Assembly: GCA_027618565.1 (NCBI GenBank)
Contig: JAQCEQ010000004.1
Location: 1 to 64,000, forward strand
Reading direction: 5' to 3'
Source: Planctomycetota bacterium
Lineage (GTDB): Bacteria; Planctomycetota; Phycisphaerae; Phycisphaerales; SM1A02
DNA: 64,000 bases
Shown: in pieces, positions 36,354-45,752 of the stretch
Layout: each line of letters begins with the position of its first letter
How positions within the stretch are numbered: the stretch's first letter is position 1
The notes under the pieces: model-generated
What the model was told of the DNA's origin: nothing
Databases searched by the model: none
Seen by the model: the letters and a program-made list of their open reading frames with translations, nothing else
Program-made: the position numbers and the translations under genes

Positions 36354-37399
36354 TGGTGAATGGGCTCCTGCAAGGGCATTGCGCGTGGAAGGTACATGGA
36401 TCTGACCTCGTCGCCCACCCGCTCCATGTCGCTTGCGGCCTGTTCGGCGCGCGCGGCCCGAAGCTCGGCGCCGCCCGCGGCGGCATCGTCCAGGAATCGC
36501 CCGAAGAACCGACCCGATTCAACTTCGGCCAGGAGCGTGGCCATGCCAGTTCGCAGTTCGTCGAGCGGGAGCGTCGAGGCGGCATGATCGATCCCAGCCT
36601 CCGCGGTGTCGCTGATCGCGCGCCGCATCCCCGCGATTCCCTTGGTGTAGACCAAGTCGCCGATCTGCTTGAGTTCCTGAATGCACTCGATGTACGCCAC
36701 ACGCGGGTCCACTCCCGCGGCGACCAGTGTGTCAAACGAGGTGCGCATGAGCGCGACCAATCCGCCGCACAGGATCGCCTGCTCTCCAAAGATGTCCGCC
36801 ACGGCCTCGTCGCGAAAGGTCGTCTGGATCACGCCCGCCCTCGTGCACCCGATGCCGTCGGCCCAGGCCATGGCCAAGGCGTGCGCGCGTGCGCGGTCTC
36901 CCTCGGGGGCTTCGACCGCGACCATCGCGGGAATGCCAAGCCCGGCGAGAAACCTCTCGCGGAGCGTCGTCCCGGGGCCCTTGGGGGCGACGAGCACGAA
37001 TGCTCGGTCGTCTGGGCGGCGCACGATGCCAAAGTGAACGGAAGCACCATGAAGGAATCCGACCACCGTCGATGGTGGCAGGAGGGGCGAGACTCTCGCC
37101 CAGACTGCGGCGTGAACCTGGTCCGGTACCGCGAGGATCACGAGGTCGGGTCTGGTAAGCGCCTCGGCGAGGTCGACCACCCGGAAGCCAGACTTCGCCG
37201 CGAGAGCAAGAGCAGCCGAGTTGGGGCGCCCGGTCACAGTGACCCCCCAGCCGCTCTCAAGAAGGTTTCCTGCGTGTGCCGAGCCTTGGTTCCCAAACCC
37301 GATAACACAGGCGAGCGGGGAAGGCCGTTCCGGCGGGGAATTCCGATCCCTGCGGTACAGATCCCCCGTGGTTTCACCAGTTTGTGTCGAACCTGGCAT
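36350..37399 (-). CDS. ilvC: Ketol-acid reductoisomerase
   Basis: Second step of valine and isoleucine synthesis, an NADPH-dependent rearrangement of acetolactate. From ATG 37399 it has 349 residues; ATG 37435 gives 361 and neither has a clear ribosome-binding site. The NAD(P) domain has LACVIGFGNQGSAHAGNLLE and VLVAPKGPGTTLRERF (catalytic Lys). The knotted domain has TTFRDEAVADIFGEQAILCG (Asp, Glu) and IECIQELKQIGDLVYTKGIA (second Glu). Length is that of class I enzymes. It is read divergently from the PilZ gene and coupled to uppP by a four-base overlap. Confidence 0.92.
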   Translation of the reverse strand: MPGSTQTGETTGDLYRRDRNSPPERPSPLACVIGFGNQGSAHAGNLLESGWGVTVTGRPNSAALALAAKSGFRVVDLAEALTRPDLVILAVPDQVHAAVWARVSPLLPPSTVVGFLHGASVHFGIVRRPDDRAFVLVAPKGPGTTLRERFLAGLGIPAMVAVEAPEGDRARAHALAMAWADGIGCTRAGVIQTTFRDEAVADIFGEQAILCGGLVALMRTSFDTLVAAGVDPRVAYIECIQELKQIGDLVYTKGIAGMRRAISDTAEAGIDHAASTLPLDELRTGMATLLAEVESGRFFGRFLDDAAAGGAELRAARAEQAASDMERVGDEVRSMYLPRAMPLQEPIHQ

Positions 37400-37518
37400 C
37401 GATTCTTGAGGATAGCGGGGGGTGCAGTTGCCCATTTTTCAGTTTGTGGCATAGTTCAGTTTGAATTCGCGCTGCTCATGCCTCCCGGGTGAGTAGCCGA
37501 TAATAAGGCAGTCGTTCG

Positions 37519-37932
37519 ATGATCATGGACCCCCAGGACCTCAGAGCCGACCAGCGGTTCCGCGCCAACGCGCCATACACGCGCGTGGTCGTGCATCCCG
37601 AGGCACCCGCGGGCTCGAGGGTTGCGGCGATCGCCGAGTCCAAGCCAAGCACCGAGGGGATGGAGGGCCACGCCTACGACGTCTCGGCGCACGGACTCCG
37701 TTTTGAGCTGGACCAGGCGGTTCCCACCGGATCCCGGATCGACTTTGAACTGGAGCTCCCCGGCTGCGTGCGGGCGATCCGTGGCAAGGGGCGTGTCGTG
37801 CGGGTTTTCTCCGACGAGGACGACCCTGGACCGCGCCGCATGGCCGCACACATCGAGGAGTTCGAGAGCGAACACGACCGAATGCGGCTTGCCGCGCATT
37901 TGGAAGATCACTGGATCAAAGCTGAGGCGTAG
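37519..37932 (+). CDS. PilZ-domain protein
   Basis: A 137-residue single-domain protein predicted to bind cyclic di-GMP. RADQRFRANAPY supplies the RxxxR motif and GHAYDVSAHGLRFELDQAVP supplies D-x-S-x-x-G at the expected distance; IDFELELPGCVRAIRGKGRV completes the barrel. Such proteins control motility, exopolysaccharide or adhesion, and the target here is not evident. ATG 37519 is used; a second ATG lies two codons later. The gap of 177 bases to rnc holds no clear feature. Confidence 0.8.
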   Translation: MIMDPQDLRADQRFRANAPYTRVVVHPEAPAGSRVAAIAESKPSTEGMEGHAYDVSAHGLRFELDQAVPTGSRIDFELELPGCVRAIRGKGRVVRVFSDEDDPGPRRMAAHIEEFESEHDRMRLAAHLEDHWIKAEA

Positions 37933-38109
37933 GCCCCGCAGCGATCCAACGGAGGATTGATCGGCGACGAGCGCCAACGCGTTCGTGGTTAGGATGACGG
38001 AGGCGAATGCACCGGCTGCCCCCATCGTGGGGGTGCCCGGCACATCCGCCCCCAGAGCGCGACCCGAGCGGTCGCTGAAACCACCGGGCTGCGGTGGGCC
38101 ACCAGGACG

Positions 38110-38967
38110 GTGGCGGAGTCTTGGATCGTGCTGTCGGACGAACAACTGATTGCGGAAGTCGAGCGGATCACGGGCTATCGCTTCGCGCGTCCGGACTTGG
38201 TGCGGCAAGCATTCGTGCATGCCTCTGCCGCCCCGACGCCGGGGGAGAGCAACGAGCGGCTGGAGTTCCTTGGCGATGCGGCGCTTGGTTTCGTCGCCTG
38301 CGAGATGCTCTATGAGTCCCTCTCGCACTTGCCTGAGGGAGAACTCACCAAGATCAAGTCGCTCATCGTCAGCCGCGCGGTGTGCGCGCAGATCGCCGAG
38401 GAACTGGATCTCTGTGCCATGCTCTCGGTGGGGAAGGGGATGAACGCATCGGCGCTCCCGCAGTCGGTCAAGGCCGCGGTCCTGGAGAGCGTGCTGGGAG
38501 CGATCCTGATCGAGGCGGGCATAGATCCGGTCAGGCAGTTTGTACGGCGATTGCTGGAGCCACAAGTCCAGCGTGCCTGCAAGGCGGGGCACCACCGCAA
38601 CTTCAAGAGCGTGCTGCAACAGGTGAGCCAGCTTCGAGGCGAGGGAAATCCCTGCTACCGACTGCTGGATGAGCGAGGTCCCGATCACGACAAGGCATTT
38701 GAAGTGGCGGTCGAAATGGGTGCCGTGAGATATGCCCCCAGGTGGGCTCGGAGCAAGCGCGAGGCCGAGCAGGCGGCCGCGGAGGCAACGCTGCGGGCGC
38801 TGGGGATCGTCGTGGACAGCCCCGAGGGAGAGCCTGAGGTGGATTGGTCGGCGATGCCGGTGGCCCCCGACGAGGGCGATCAGGGATCCAATCCAGACGG
38901 TGAAGACAACCATCGAATGATGTCGGATGACACTTCGTCCACGGGACCCGAGGCGTCAGCGGCGTAG
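38110..38967 (+). CDS. rnc: Ribonuclease III
   Basis: Cuts double-stranded RNA in rRNA and mRNA processing. It has 285 residues from GTG 38110. The RNase III domain carries the signature NERLEFLGDAALGFVACEML (metal Glu and Asp) and LESVLGAILIEAG (second acidic pair). The double-stranded-RNA-binding domain covers about 155-225 (NFKSVLQQVSQLRG, KREAEQAAAEATLRALG). The acidic tail after residue 230 is extra to most family members. Its last 88 bases lie over the end of the convergent aroK gene, which is an unusually long antisense overlap; the domain-free tail makes up this overlap. Confidence 0.93.
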   Translation: MAESWIVLSDEQLIAEVERITGYRFARPDLVRQAFVHASAAPTPGESNERLEFLGDAALGFVACEMLYESLSHLPEGELTKIKSLIVSRAVCAQIAEELDLCAMLSVGKGMNASALPQSVKAAVLESVLGAILIEAGIDPVRQFVRRLLEPQVQRACKAGHHRNFKSVLQQVSQLRGEGNPCYRLLDERGPDHDKAFEVAVEMGAVRYAPRWARSKREAEQAAAEATLRALGIVVDSPEGEPEVDWSAMPVAPDEGDQGSNPDGEDNHRMMSDDTSSTGPEASAA

Positions 38968-39434
38968 TCCGCGACCTCGCGATAGAACGGCTCGCGCAGC
39001 TGGAGCAGTTGGGGGAGTTCCGCCAGGAGGTCGTGTCCCAGGATCGTCGGGCGGTCGCCGGCGTCTCGACGCAGTCGGTCCCGAAGCACCTCGACCGGCA
39101 CGGCGAGCCAGACGACCCGTGTCGATGTCTTTGCTTGCGCGAGAAGTTCACGCGCCCGGGGAATCGTGGGGAGTCCGCCGCCGGTCGCGATGATGGTTCC
39201 ACCCGCAGCGGCGCGATCCAGCGCCAGCGAGAGTGCCGTCACTTCCGCCAGACGCCAGCCAGCTTCTCCCGATGTCCGAAAGGCCTCTGCGGGGCTGGCC
39301 ACCCCCAGCTGCGCGCACGCCATGGCATCGGTATCGACGCATCGCCGGCCAAGTTCCCGAGCGAGCTGCGCCCCGACGACAGACTTTCCTGAACCCCGCA
39401 TGCCGACCAGGACCAGCGTCCCGGCGTTGGACAT
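38880..39434 (-). CDS. aroK: Shikimate kinase
   Basis: Phosphorylates shikimate on the way to aromatic amino acids. It has 184 residues. Walker A is LVLVGMRGSGKSVVGAQLA; shikimate-binding residues are in CVDTDAMACAQLG (Asp-x-Asp) and EAFRTSGEAGWR (Arg); TIIATGGGLPT holds the Gly triplet; and RDAGDRPTILGHD is the lid with its Arg. The ATG overlaps the stop of rpmH by one base (TGATG). The 3' end overlaps rnc by 88 bases. Confidence 0.92.
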   Translation of the reverse strand: MSNAGTLVLVGMRGSGKSVVGAQLARELGRRCVDTDAMACAQLGVASPAEAFRTSGEAGWRLAEVTALSLALDRAAAGGTIIATGGGLPTIPRARELLAQAKTSTRVVWLAVPVEVLRDRLRRDAGDRPTILGHDLLAELPQLLQLREPFYREVADYAADASGPVDEVSSDIIRWLSSPSGLDP

Positions 39435-39568
39435 CAGCGCGGGCTGATCCGGCGCCCCAGGCGGCGCTTCCGGTTGATGATCTTGCGCCCCTTGGCCGTC
39501 CCCATGCGGGCACGGAACCCCACGGAGCGGACCTTCTTGATGCGGCTAATTCTGTGGGGGTAGTGCAT
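39434..39568 (-). CDS. rpmH: Ribosomal protein bL34
   Basis: A 44-residue basic protein read MHYPHRISRIKKVRSVGFRA then RMGTAKGRKIINRKRRLGRR and ISPR. The core GFRARM...GRKIINRKRRLGR is the bL34 hallmark. It differs from the common KRTYQPS start, as planctomycete copies tend to. The usual partner rnpA is not next to it; instead aroK follows with overlapping stop and start (TGATG). It lies 72 bases downstream of phoU. Confidence 0.93.
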   Translation of the reverse strand: MHYPHRISRIKKVRSVGFRARMGTAKGRKIINRKRRLGRRISPR

Positions 39569-39640
39569 GGGGGGCTCCGAATCGAGCAGGGAAGTGTACC
39601 CCAGGAGCCACGCGACCGCAAGAACCCGCAGGGACCGGGC

Positions 39641-40294
39641 TCAGGCCGGGGCGTGCCGCACGTTTTCGCCCTCCACGAGGAAGATCACGTCCTCGGCCGC
39701 CGCCACGGCGGTGTCGGCAATGCGCTCGAACCGTTGGGCGATGGCCATCCAATGAATGGCGCAATCCAATTCGTGCTCGGTCCCGCGGAATCGCTCCCGA
39801 AGGTCGATGAGCACCGCCTTCTGGAGGTCATCCACGCGGTCGTCGGCGTTTCGGAGGCGCCGGCAGAGGACGGGATCGGAGTCGGCGTACGCGGCGATGA
39901 CATCCGAGAGCATGGTCCGCGCGGCCATCCCCAGTTCCACGATGAGCGCCGGCGGCTCCGCGTCCATGTGAGCCAGCTTTCGAGAGCGCTTGGCGACGCC
40001 CTTCACCAGGTCCCCGATGCGCTCAAACTCCGTGCAGATCCGGATCGATGCCAGGATGGCGCGCAGGTCGCCCGCCACTGGGTGGGCCAGCGCCAGAAGC
40101 TTGACGGCGGATGCCTCAATCTTGGTGTCGTAGGCGTCGATGTCGTCGTCACCGCGCACCACCGCGGTCGCTCCGGCCTCGTCATGGTGGAGGAGGGACT
40201 GGATCGAGGCGGCGAGTCGCTGTTCCACGAGCGCACCCATGGCAAGGATCTCGCGGCGGAGTTCGAGGAGTTGCTGGTTGAGGTCGATGGCCAT
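39641..40294 (-). CDS. phoU: Phosphate-signalling regulator PhoU
   Basis: Dampens PhoR-PhoB signalling through contact with the Pst transporter. From ATG 40294 it has 217 residues, nearly all helical, with the two three-helix repeats of the family: LRREILAMGALVEQRLAASI, VRGDDDIDAYDTKIEASAVK, ILASIRICTEFERIGDLVKG, then RRLRNADDRVDDLQKAVLID and HWMAIAQRFERIADTAVAAA. The acidic DDDID and ERIxD positions are the metal-binding sites. The frame opens further upstream but MAIDLNQQLLELR is the family-like start. It lies 67 bases after pstB. Confidence 0.93.
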   Translation of the reverse strand: MAIDLNQQLLELRREILAMGALVEQRLAASIQSLLHHDEAGATAVVRGDDDIDAYDTKIEASAVKLLALAHPVAGDLRAILASIRICTEFERIGDLVKGVAKRSRKLAHMDAEPPALIVELGMAARTMLSDVIAAYADSDPVLCRRLRNADDRVDDLQKAVLIDLRERFRGTEHELDCAIHWMAIAQRFERIADTAVAAAEDVIFLVEGENVRHAPA

Positions 40295-40361
40295 AGGTGG
40301 TGTGGGTCGGAAGTCTTGGAGGCGGGAGGTCAGGGTGAGCGAGGGTGCTGTGGAACGGGCA

Positions 40362-41261
40362 TCAGCCGAATCGGCCGGTGACATAGTCCTCAGTCTGCTT
40401 CGTGGCAGGCTTGGTGAAGATCACTTCGGTCTCGTTTTCCTCGATGAGGCTTCCCTCGAAGAAGAATGCGGTACGGTCTGAAACGCGGGATGCTTGCTGC
40501 ATGTTGTGGGTCACGATGACGATGGTGTAGGTGTGGCTCAATTGCGCGATGAGCTCTTCCACGCTCGCGGTGGACTTGGGGTCCAGCGCCGAGCAGGGCT
40601 CGTCCATGAGCAGGACCTCGGGATCGACCGCAATCGCGCGCGCGATGCACAGGCGCTGCTGCTGCCCCCCCGAGAGCCCCAGCGCGCTTGCTGAAAGTCG
40701 ATCCTTGACCTCATTCCAGAGTGCGGCGCCGCGGAGGCTTCGCTCCACCAGGTCATCCAGGTCGGCGCGCTTGTAGATCCGGTGGAGTCGAGCGCCGAAA
40801 GCGACATTGTCATAGATCGACTTCGGGAACGGATTCGGCTTCTGGAACACCATGCCCACGCGTCGGCGAAGGTCCACGACATCCAGCGTCCGGTCCAGGA
40901 TGTCCTCGCCGTCCAGGAGCAACTCACCGGCAGCCTTGGCGCCTGGAATCGTGTCATTCATCCGGTTCATCCATCGCAGGAAGGTGCTCTTGCCGCAGCC
41001 CGAAGGACCGATGAGCGCCGTCACCGCCTGTCGAGGGACCCGCAGCGAGATTGACTTGAGCGCTTGGAAGTTGCCGTAGAAGCCATCGAAGTTCCTGGCC
41101 TCCAGGCACACAGCCGTGGATGCACCGGTGGGCTCAACCGCCGGCGCCCCCATTGGTCCGTTGGCGGTCGGTCGCTCGGTCGAGTTCATCGGGGAGGGTT
41201 GGCTCATTCGCGATGGGTGGAGGGGCGTGGCACGGGAAGCGGTCGCCGCGGGCGGTGTCAT
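40362..41261 (-). CDS. pstB: Phosphate ABC transporter ATP-binding protein
   Basis: Drives phosphate import. From ATG 41261, which overlaps the pstA stop (ATGA), it has 299 residues with an N-terminal extension of about 40; ATGs at 41207 and 41189 are alternatives. The ATPase motifs are intact: Walker [22 protein letters not shown]-loop [19 protein letters not shown], signature [19 protein letters not shown], Walker [17 protein letters not shown] and H-loop [16 protein letters not shown]. It serves as an in-window contrast to the degraded ABC domains at 2.7-3.1 and 10.5-11.2 kb. Confidence 0.95.
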   Translation of the reverse strand: MTPPAATASRATPLHPSRMSQPSPMNSTERPTANGPMGAPAVEPTGASTAVCLEARNFDGFYGNFQALKSISLRVPRQAVTALIGPSGCGKSTFLRWMNRMNDTIPGAKAAGELLLDGEDILDRTLDVVDLRRRVGMVFQKPNPFPKSIYDNVAFGARLHRIYKRADLDDLVERSLRGAALWNEVKDRLSASALGLSGGQQQRLCIARAIAVDPEVLLMDEPCSALDPKSTASVEELIAQLSHTYTIVIVTHNMQQASRVSDRTAFFFEGSLIEENETEVIFTKPATKQTEDYVTGRFG

Positions 41262-42208
41262 TGCAGTGGCTTCTGGAGTCGGAGCCGCAGGGCCACGGCG
41301 GTGCCATTGAACACGATCAGCAGCCCCAGCTGCACCAGGATGGCCGCGGCCGCGATGGAATGGAAGCCAGCCTGAGGTCGTCCGGCCCAGTTGAAGATCT
41401 GGAGCGGCAGGACGGTAAAGCTGCTCATGAGGTTCTCGGGAGTCCTGAAAATGAGCAGCGCCGCGCCGACGACGAGGAGTGGCGCCGCCTCGCCGATGGC
41501 CCGGCTGATGGCCAGGATCGTCCCCGTGAGGATCGTCGGGATGGCCGCCGGCAGCGTCAGGCGCCAGACCGTCTGCCATGTCGTCGCCCCCATCGCGAGG
41601 GAGCCTTGGCGAATCGTGCCGGGCACGCTTCGGATCGCCTCCTGGCTGGAGACGATGATCATCGGGAGGATGACCAGCATCAGGGTGAGCCCCGCGGCCA
41701 GCACGCTTGGGCCGAAGGGGAGCTGGAGGAACCAGAAGCTCTCGCTGTTGCCCAGGACCACAGGATCGTCGGAGCGGAACAGCCCAAACATCCGCGAGAA
41801 TGCGGTGAGCCCGATGATGCCGTAGACAATCGAAGGCACGCCGGCCAGGTTGGTGATGTTGAGCTGGATGAACCGCGTGAGCCGATTCTTGGGAGCAAAT
41901 TCCTCCAGGTACAGCGCGGTGCCGACGCCGATGGGTATGGCCGTCAGGGCGCAGGTCACCACGACCCAGAGGCTGCCAAAGAGCGCAGCCTTGATGCCTG
42001 CCTTGTCCGGCTTGCGGCTGGCGAAGGAGTCCAGGAAGTCCCAGGAGAGTCGATCCCACCCGTCAAACGCGACTGACATCAGCAGCACGCACAGCACCAC
42101 CACCGCCGAAGTCGTGGCCAGCAGGCACAGCGCGAGGAACGCGCGGTTGCGGAGCAGGAGCCGCGCCGGGGAGACAGGGGTGCCTGGGATGGAGGAGATG
42201 TCGCTCAT
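41258..42208 (-). CDS. pstA: Phosphate ABC transporter permease PstA
   Basis: A 316-residue inner-membrane permease with about six helices. The binding-protein-dependent permease loop is [20 protein letters not shown] followed by [20 protein letters not shown], which contacts PstB. The N-terminal part has [20 protein letters not shown]. It overlaps pstC upstream and pstB downstream by four bases each. Confidence 0.94.
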   Translation of the reverse strand: MSDISSIPGTPVSPARLLLRNRAFLALCLLATTSAVVVLCVLLMSVAFDGWDRLSWDFLDSFASRKPDKAGIKAALFGSLWVVVTCALTAIPIGVGTALYLEEFAPKNRLTRFIQLNITNLAGVPSIVYGIIGLTAFSRMFGLFRSDDPVVLGNSESFWFLQLPFGPSVLAAGLTLMLVILPMIIVSSQEAIRSVPGTIRQGSLAMGATTWQTVWRLTLPAAIPTILTGTILAISRAIGEAAPLLVVGAALLIFRTPENLMSSFTVLPLQIFNWAGRPQAGFHSIAAAAILVQLGLLIVFNGTAVALRLRLQKPLQ

Positions 42209-43188
42209 TCGTACTCCTCACGGAAGCGCTTGAGGATCACAGCACCGCCCCAGGCGAGCGCGAGCGTGATGAGGAAGAGCGTGGCAGCAACGGCATACGC
42301 CGACTGGTACTCCACGCCGCCGGCCGGGGCGTCGCCGAGGAAGATCTGCACCATGTAGCCCGTCATGGTCTGTGACTGCGATGCTGGATTCATCGTCAGC
42401 TGCGGGACACTGCCGGCTGCCAGCGCCACGATCATTGTCTCTCCCACGGCACGAGTGACCGCCAGCAGGCACGCGGCCACGATGCCGCTGAGTGCTGCAG
42501 GGAGCACCACGCGGACGCTGGTGTCAAACTTGGTGCTTCCCAGCGCGTAGGCGCCGTCGCGCAGCGAGCGCGGGACCGAGCGAAGCGCGTCCTCGCTGAG
42601 CGAGCACACGATGGGCAGGATCATGATTCCCACGGCGATGCCGGCCGAGAGCGCGTTGTAGGTCCCGAAGACTTCTTCGCCCGTCGCCCATCGCGCCACG
42701 CGCTGCAGGATGTCGGGCGTGATGAAGGTGAGCGCGAAGAAGCCGTAGACCACCGTCGGGACGCCGGCGAGGAGTTCCAGGGTGGCCTTGAGTGGGGTGC
42801 GCAGCCATCGAGGCGCGTACTCGCTGAGGAAGATCGCGATGATGAGCCCCAGCGGCAGCGCCACCAGCGCGGCGATGCCAGTGATGAGAAGCGTCCCGGA
42901 GACGAGTGGGAGCACGCCAAACTTCGGCTGGGCGCCCAGGAGCGGGCTCCACTCGGTGCCCGTCACAAACTGGCCCAGCGAGATCTCGGGGTGGTCTGGG
43001 AGCATGAAGAAGGTGAAGGCCTCGATCGCCAGCACGACCATGATGGCCGCCGTGGTCGCCACCGAGAGGAGCGCCGTCCCAAAGAGCGTTTGCCGCACGA
43101 TGGCCTCGCTTCGCAGTCGCGAACGGCGAGAAACAAGCCGCCCTCGGCGTGCGGCGTGCGACAGGCTGATCTGGTCGGAGGGGGACAT
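42205..43188 (-). CDS. pstC: Phosphate ABC transporter permease PstC
   Basis: A 327-residue permease and the partner of PstA. It has about six helices and the coupling loop EDALRSVPRSLRDGAYALGS then TKFDTSVRVVLPAALSGIVA. FLSEYAPRWLRTPLKATLEL and LAGVPTVVYGFFAL are typical of PstC. It follows pstS after 41 bases and overlaps pstA by four (ATGA). Confidence 0.94.
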   Translation of the reverse strand: MSPSDQISLSHAARRGRLVSRRSRLRSEAIVRQTLFGTALLSVATTAAIMVVLAIEAFTFFMLPDHPEISLGQFVTGTEWSPLLGAQPKFGVLPLVSGTLLITGIAALVALPLGLIIAIFLSEYAPRWLRTPLKATLELLAGVPTVVYGFFALTFITPDILQRVARWATGEEVFGTYNALSAGIAVGIMILPIVCSLSEDALRSVPRSLRDGAYALGSTKFDTSVRVVLPAALSGIVAACLLAVTRAVGETMIVALAAGSVPQLTMNPASQSQTMTGYMVQIFLGDAPAGGVEYQSAYAVAATLFLITLALAWGGAVILKRFREEYE

Positions 43189-43229
43189 CGGGCTCGGAAC
43201 GGTGGCGAGCGTGAGGGGGCTTGGTCACC

Positions 43230-44189
43230 TCACTGGTAGGTCGTCGCAAAGGGAGTGGTGACGCTCTCGCCGGCGGTGGTGGTGAACTGCGTGCCCTTGC
43301 GACCGGCGGTCCAGTTCTTCGCGGCCTTGCCGTACAACGCCGCCGGGAACTTCACGTAGCCAACCTCGCCGGCCAGTTCGGGTGCCTGCGCAAGGTAGAA
43401 GTCGACGAACGCCTTCACTTGCGGCTGCGAGGCAGCCTTGGCATTGACATAGATGAAGAGCGGTCTGCTGAAGGGCGCATAGGTTCCGTTCTCGATGGTG
43501 GCGACGGAGGGGGAGACCCCGTTGACCTTCACGGCGGTCAGCTTGTCGGTGTTCTCGAAGTAGTAGGCACAGCCGAAGAAGCCGATGGCGTACTTGTTGC
43601 CGCTGACGCCCAGCACCAGCGCGTTGTCGTCCTCGGAGACGCTCATGTCGGAGCGAGCCTTGCCGTCCCTCCCCAGAACGACTTCCTTGAAGTAGTCAAA
43701 GGTGCCAGAATCGGTGCCGGGGGAGTAGACCAGGATCGGCTCGGCTGGCCAGGCAGGATTGACATCCCTCCAGGTCTTGGCCGTGTTCTCGGTGGAGAAG
43801 ATGCGCTTGAGGTTGTCGACGGTGAGGTCGGTCGCCCAGGTGTTTTGCGTGTTCACCACGACCGTGAGGCCGTCGTAGGCCACGGGGATCTCGATGAACT
43901 CGATGCCGTTCTTCGCGGCAAGTTGCATCTCGGATGGCTTGATCGGGCGCGATGCGTCGGCGATGTCGATTTCCCCCGCGCAGAATCGCTTGAAGCCTCC
44001 ACCGGTGCCGCTCACGCCGACGGTTACATTGACATTGGGCTGCTCGGCGGCGAACTCCTCGGCCACCGCTTCCGTGATCGGGAAGACGGTGCTGGAACCA
44101 TCGATGCGGATGTTGCCCTTGAGGTCACCCAGGGCCAGGGCCGTGGTGGCGATCGCGAGCGTGGAGAGGAGCGCAGTCATCGGATGCAT
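43230..44189 (-). CDS. pstS: Periplasmic phosphate-binding protein PstS
   Basis: Captures phosphate and delivers it to PstCA. It has 319 residues with a signal peptide ([17 protein letters not shown]). The mature start [20 protein letters not shown] contains the phosphate-binding Ser-Ser-Thr loop; later [20 protein letters not shown] and [17 protein letters not shown] supply more ligands. A candidate Pho box lies 67-84 bases upstream. It is the first gene of the pst cluster and 163 bases downstream of phoR. Confidence 0.94.
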   Translation of the reverse strand: MHPMTALLSTLAIATTALALGDLKGNIRIDGSSTVFPITEAVAEEFAAEQPNVNVTVGVSGTGGGFKRFCAGEIDIADASRPIKPSEMQLAAKNGIEFIEIPVAYDGLTVVVNTQNTWATDLTVDNLKRIFSTENTAKTWRDVNPAWPAEPILVYSPGTDSGTFDYFKEVVLGRDGKARSDMSVSEDDNALVLGVSGNKYAIGFFGCAYYFENTDKLTAVKVNGVSPSVATIENGTYAPFSRPLFIYVNAKAASQPQVKAFVDFYLAQAPELAGEVGYVKFPAALYGKAAKNWTAGRKGTQFTTTAGESVTTPFATTYQ

Positions 44190-44255
44190 GGAGAGTCCCT
44201 TTCTGGAGAGTGGATGGAGAGTGGACGAGTCTGCAGAGCATCATCCCTTGCTCCC

Positions 44256-44273
44256 GTTCAGGTTGTGTTCAGG
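44256..44273 (-). promoter_or_regulatory. Candidate Pho box upstream of pstS
   Basis: GTTCAGG occurs twice (44256-44262 and 44267-44273, plus-strand reading) with an exact 11-bp period, read CCTGAAC...CCTGAAC on the pstS strand. PhoB-type regulators bind 11-bp direct repeats, and the known Streptomyces repeats are GTTCACC-like. It lies in the only sizeable gap of the phoR-pstS run. Confidence 0.5.
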
Positions 44274-44352
44274 AGTGGCCCACGGATCGAGAAAGGTGGC
44301 GCCGCGATGAGAAAGGGAGCCGATGGGGCGCCGTGGAACCTGTTATCAGACC

Positions 44353-45741
44353 TCACCATGAGCGAGGGGTTCCTGCAGGGATCCGAAGCGAAAACGTTGA
44401 CCCCGAACCGACCGTGCTGGCAACCGTCACATCGCCGCCGTGGAGCTTGGCGATGTGCTTCACGATCGCCAGCCCAAGCCCGGTGCCACCCAGTTCCCGA
44501 CTCCGGGCGGAGTCCACTCGGTAGAACCGCTCGAACAGTCGTGGTAGGTGTTCCGCGCCGATACCCGGGCCATGGTCGGACACGTCGATGGACAGCCACT
44601 CTGCCGCCACTCGCGCGCTGACAGTCACCGTCGCGCCGGTGGGGCTGTATGTGATCGCGTTGGACACGAGGTTGGTGATGACCTGCGCGAGCAGCGTCTC
44701 GTTTCCATTGACGCAGAGGAGCGGGTCGCACTCGCACGCGAGAGTGACCGACCGGGCCTCTGCGGTCGGTGACAGCGTCTCGCGCACCTCGGAGAGGACG
44801 GCCGCGATCGGCACGGACGAGAACTCAAGCGTGCGCTGCGATGCGGGCGACTCCAGGAACGAAAGGGCCAGAATATCCTCGATGAGCGTGGCCAGCCGCG
44901 CCGCGTTCCGGGCGATGATCTCGGTGAATCGCCTGACCTGTGCCTGGTCCGGCTTGTCCATGCCCAGGAGCGTCTCGGCGTAGCCGCGGATGCTGGTGAT
45001 CGGTGTGCGAAGCTCGTGGCTGACATTGGCGGCAAAATCCGTGCGCAGCGCCTCCAGTCGCTTCAGCCGCGTGATGTCGTCAAAGACAAGGAGCGCTCCT
45101 TGGGGACCGCGAGCGCCTCGGAGGGGCTCCGCGGCAGCGAGGTAGACGCGCGCGGCATCGCCCAGGCGCAGCTCCGTTGGTGCCACTTCGCCATCCCTGA
45201 GGCACCGGCGGATGAGGTCATGCACGGCGGGTTCGCGAACCACTTCCTCCACAACGCGGCCCCGCCATCCCTCGGGCTGCAGGCAAAAGAGCACCTCGGC
45301 GACACGATTGGCTCGGACCAGCCGATGATGCGCGTCCACCACCAACAGCCCGTGCCCGATGACTTCCAGCGTGCGGCGCAGGTCATCCAGCTCGGTCTCC
45401 ACTTGTGCGCCCTGCGCGGCGTCGTGGTCAAAGATGCGCTGGATGGCACGGGCCAGCCGGGCGGTCTCGGGGCAATCGACATCGATCCTCGTCGATTTCG
45501 AGCCGGTCGGGAGCGATTCCACATGCGTGGTCAGCCGTCGCAGGGAGCGGTGGACGCGCGCGGTGCGGACGGACGCGAACGCCAACGCCGTGCCGGCGGC
45601 GAGGATCGCGGCCACCCATGTCCAGCCAGCCATCGCCGTGGCGATCGTGCCAACGAGCGCGGCGGTGCCGATGAGCGCCCACTTCGTTTCGAGCGAGGGG
45701 CGACGGTCGATTGGAGTTTCGGGAGTGTGCTCGGCGTCCAT
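44353..45741 (-). CDS. phoR: Phosphate-regulon sensor histidine kinase
   Basis: Membrane-bound kinase that phosphorylates PhoB when phosphate is low. It has 462 residues: two N-terminal helices (WALIGTAALVGTIATAMAGW, VAAILAAGTALAFASVRTA), a linker, a PAS domain (about 125-220, GHGLLVVDAHHRLVRANRVA), the HisKA dimerisation segment with the phosphorylated His in FAANVSHELRTPITSIRGYA, and the ATPase domain with N-box NLVSNAITYSPTGA, G1 DHGPGIGAEHL and G2 ELGGTGLGLAIVKHIAKLHG. It lies 11 bases downstream of phoB. The name phoR rests on the motif set and on the pst neighbours. Confidence 0.92.
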   Translation of the reverse strand: MDAEHTPETPIDRRPSLETKWALIGTAALVGTIATAMAGWTWVAAILAAGTALAFASVRTARVHRSLRRLTTHVESLPTGSKSTRIDVDCPETARLARAIQRIFDHDAAQGAQVETELDDLRRTLEVIGHGLLVVDAHHRLVRANRVAEVLFCLQPEGWRGRVVEEVVREPAVHDLIRRCLRDGEVAPTELRLGDAARVYLAAAEPLRGARGPQGALLVFDDITRLKRLEALRTDFAANVSHELRTPITSIRGYAETLLGMDKPDQAQVRRFTEIIARNAARLATLIEDILALSFLESPASQRTLEFSSVPIAAVLSEVRETLSPTAEARSVTLACECDPLLCVNGNETLLAQVITNLVSNAITYSPTGATVTVSARVAAEWLSIDVSDHGPGIGAEHLPRLFERFYRVDSARSRELGGTGLGLAIVKHIAKLHGGDVTVASTVGSGSTFSLRIPAGTPRSW

Positions 45742-45752
45742 ACCGGCGATCG

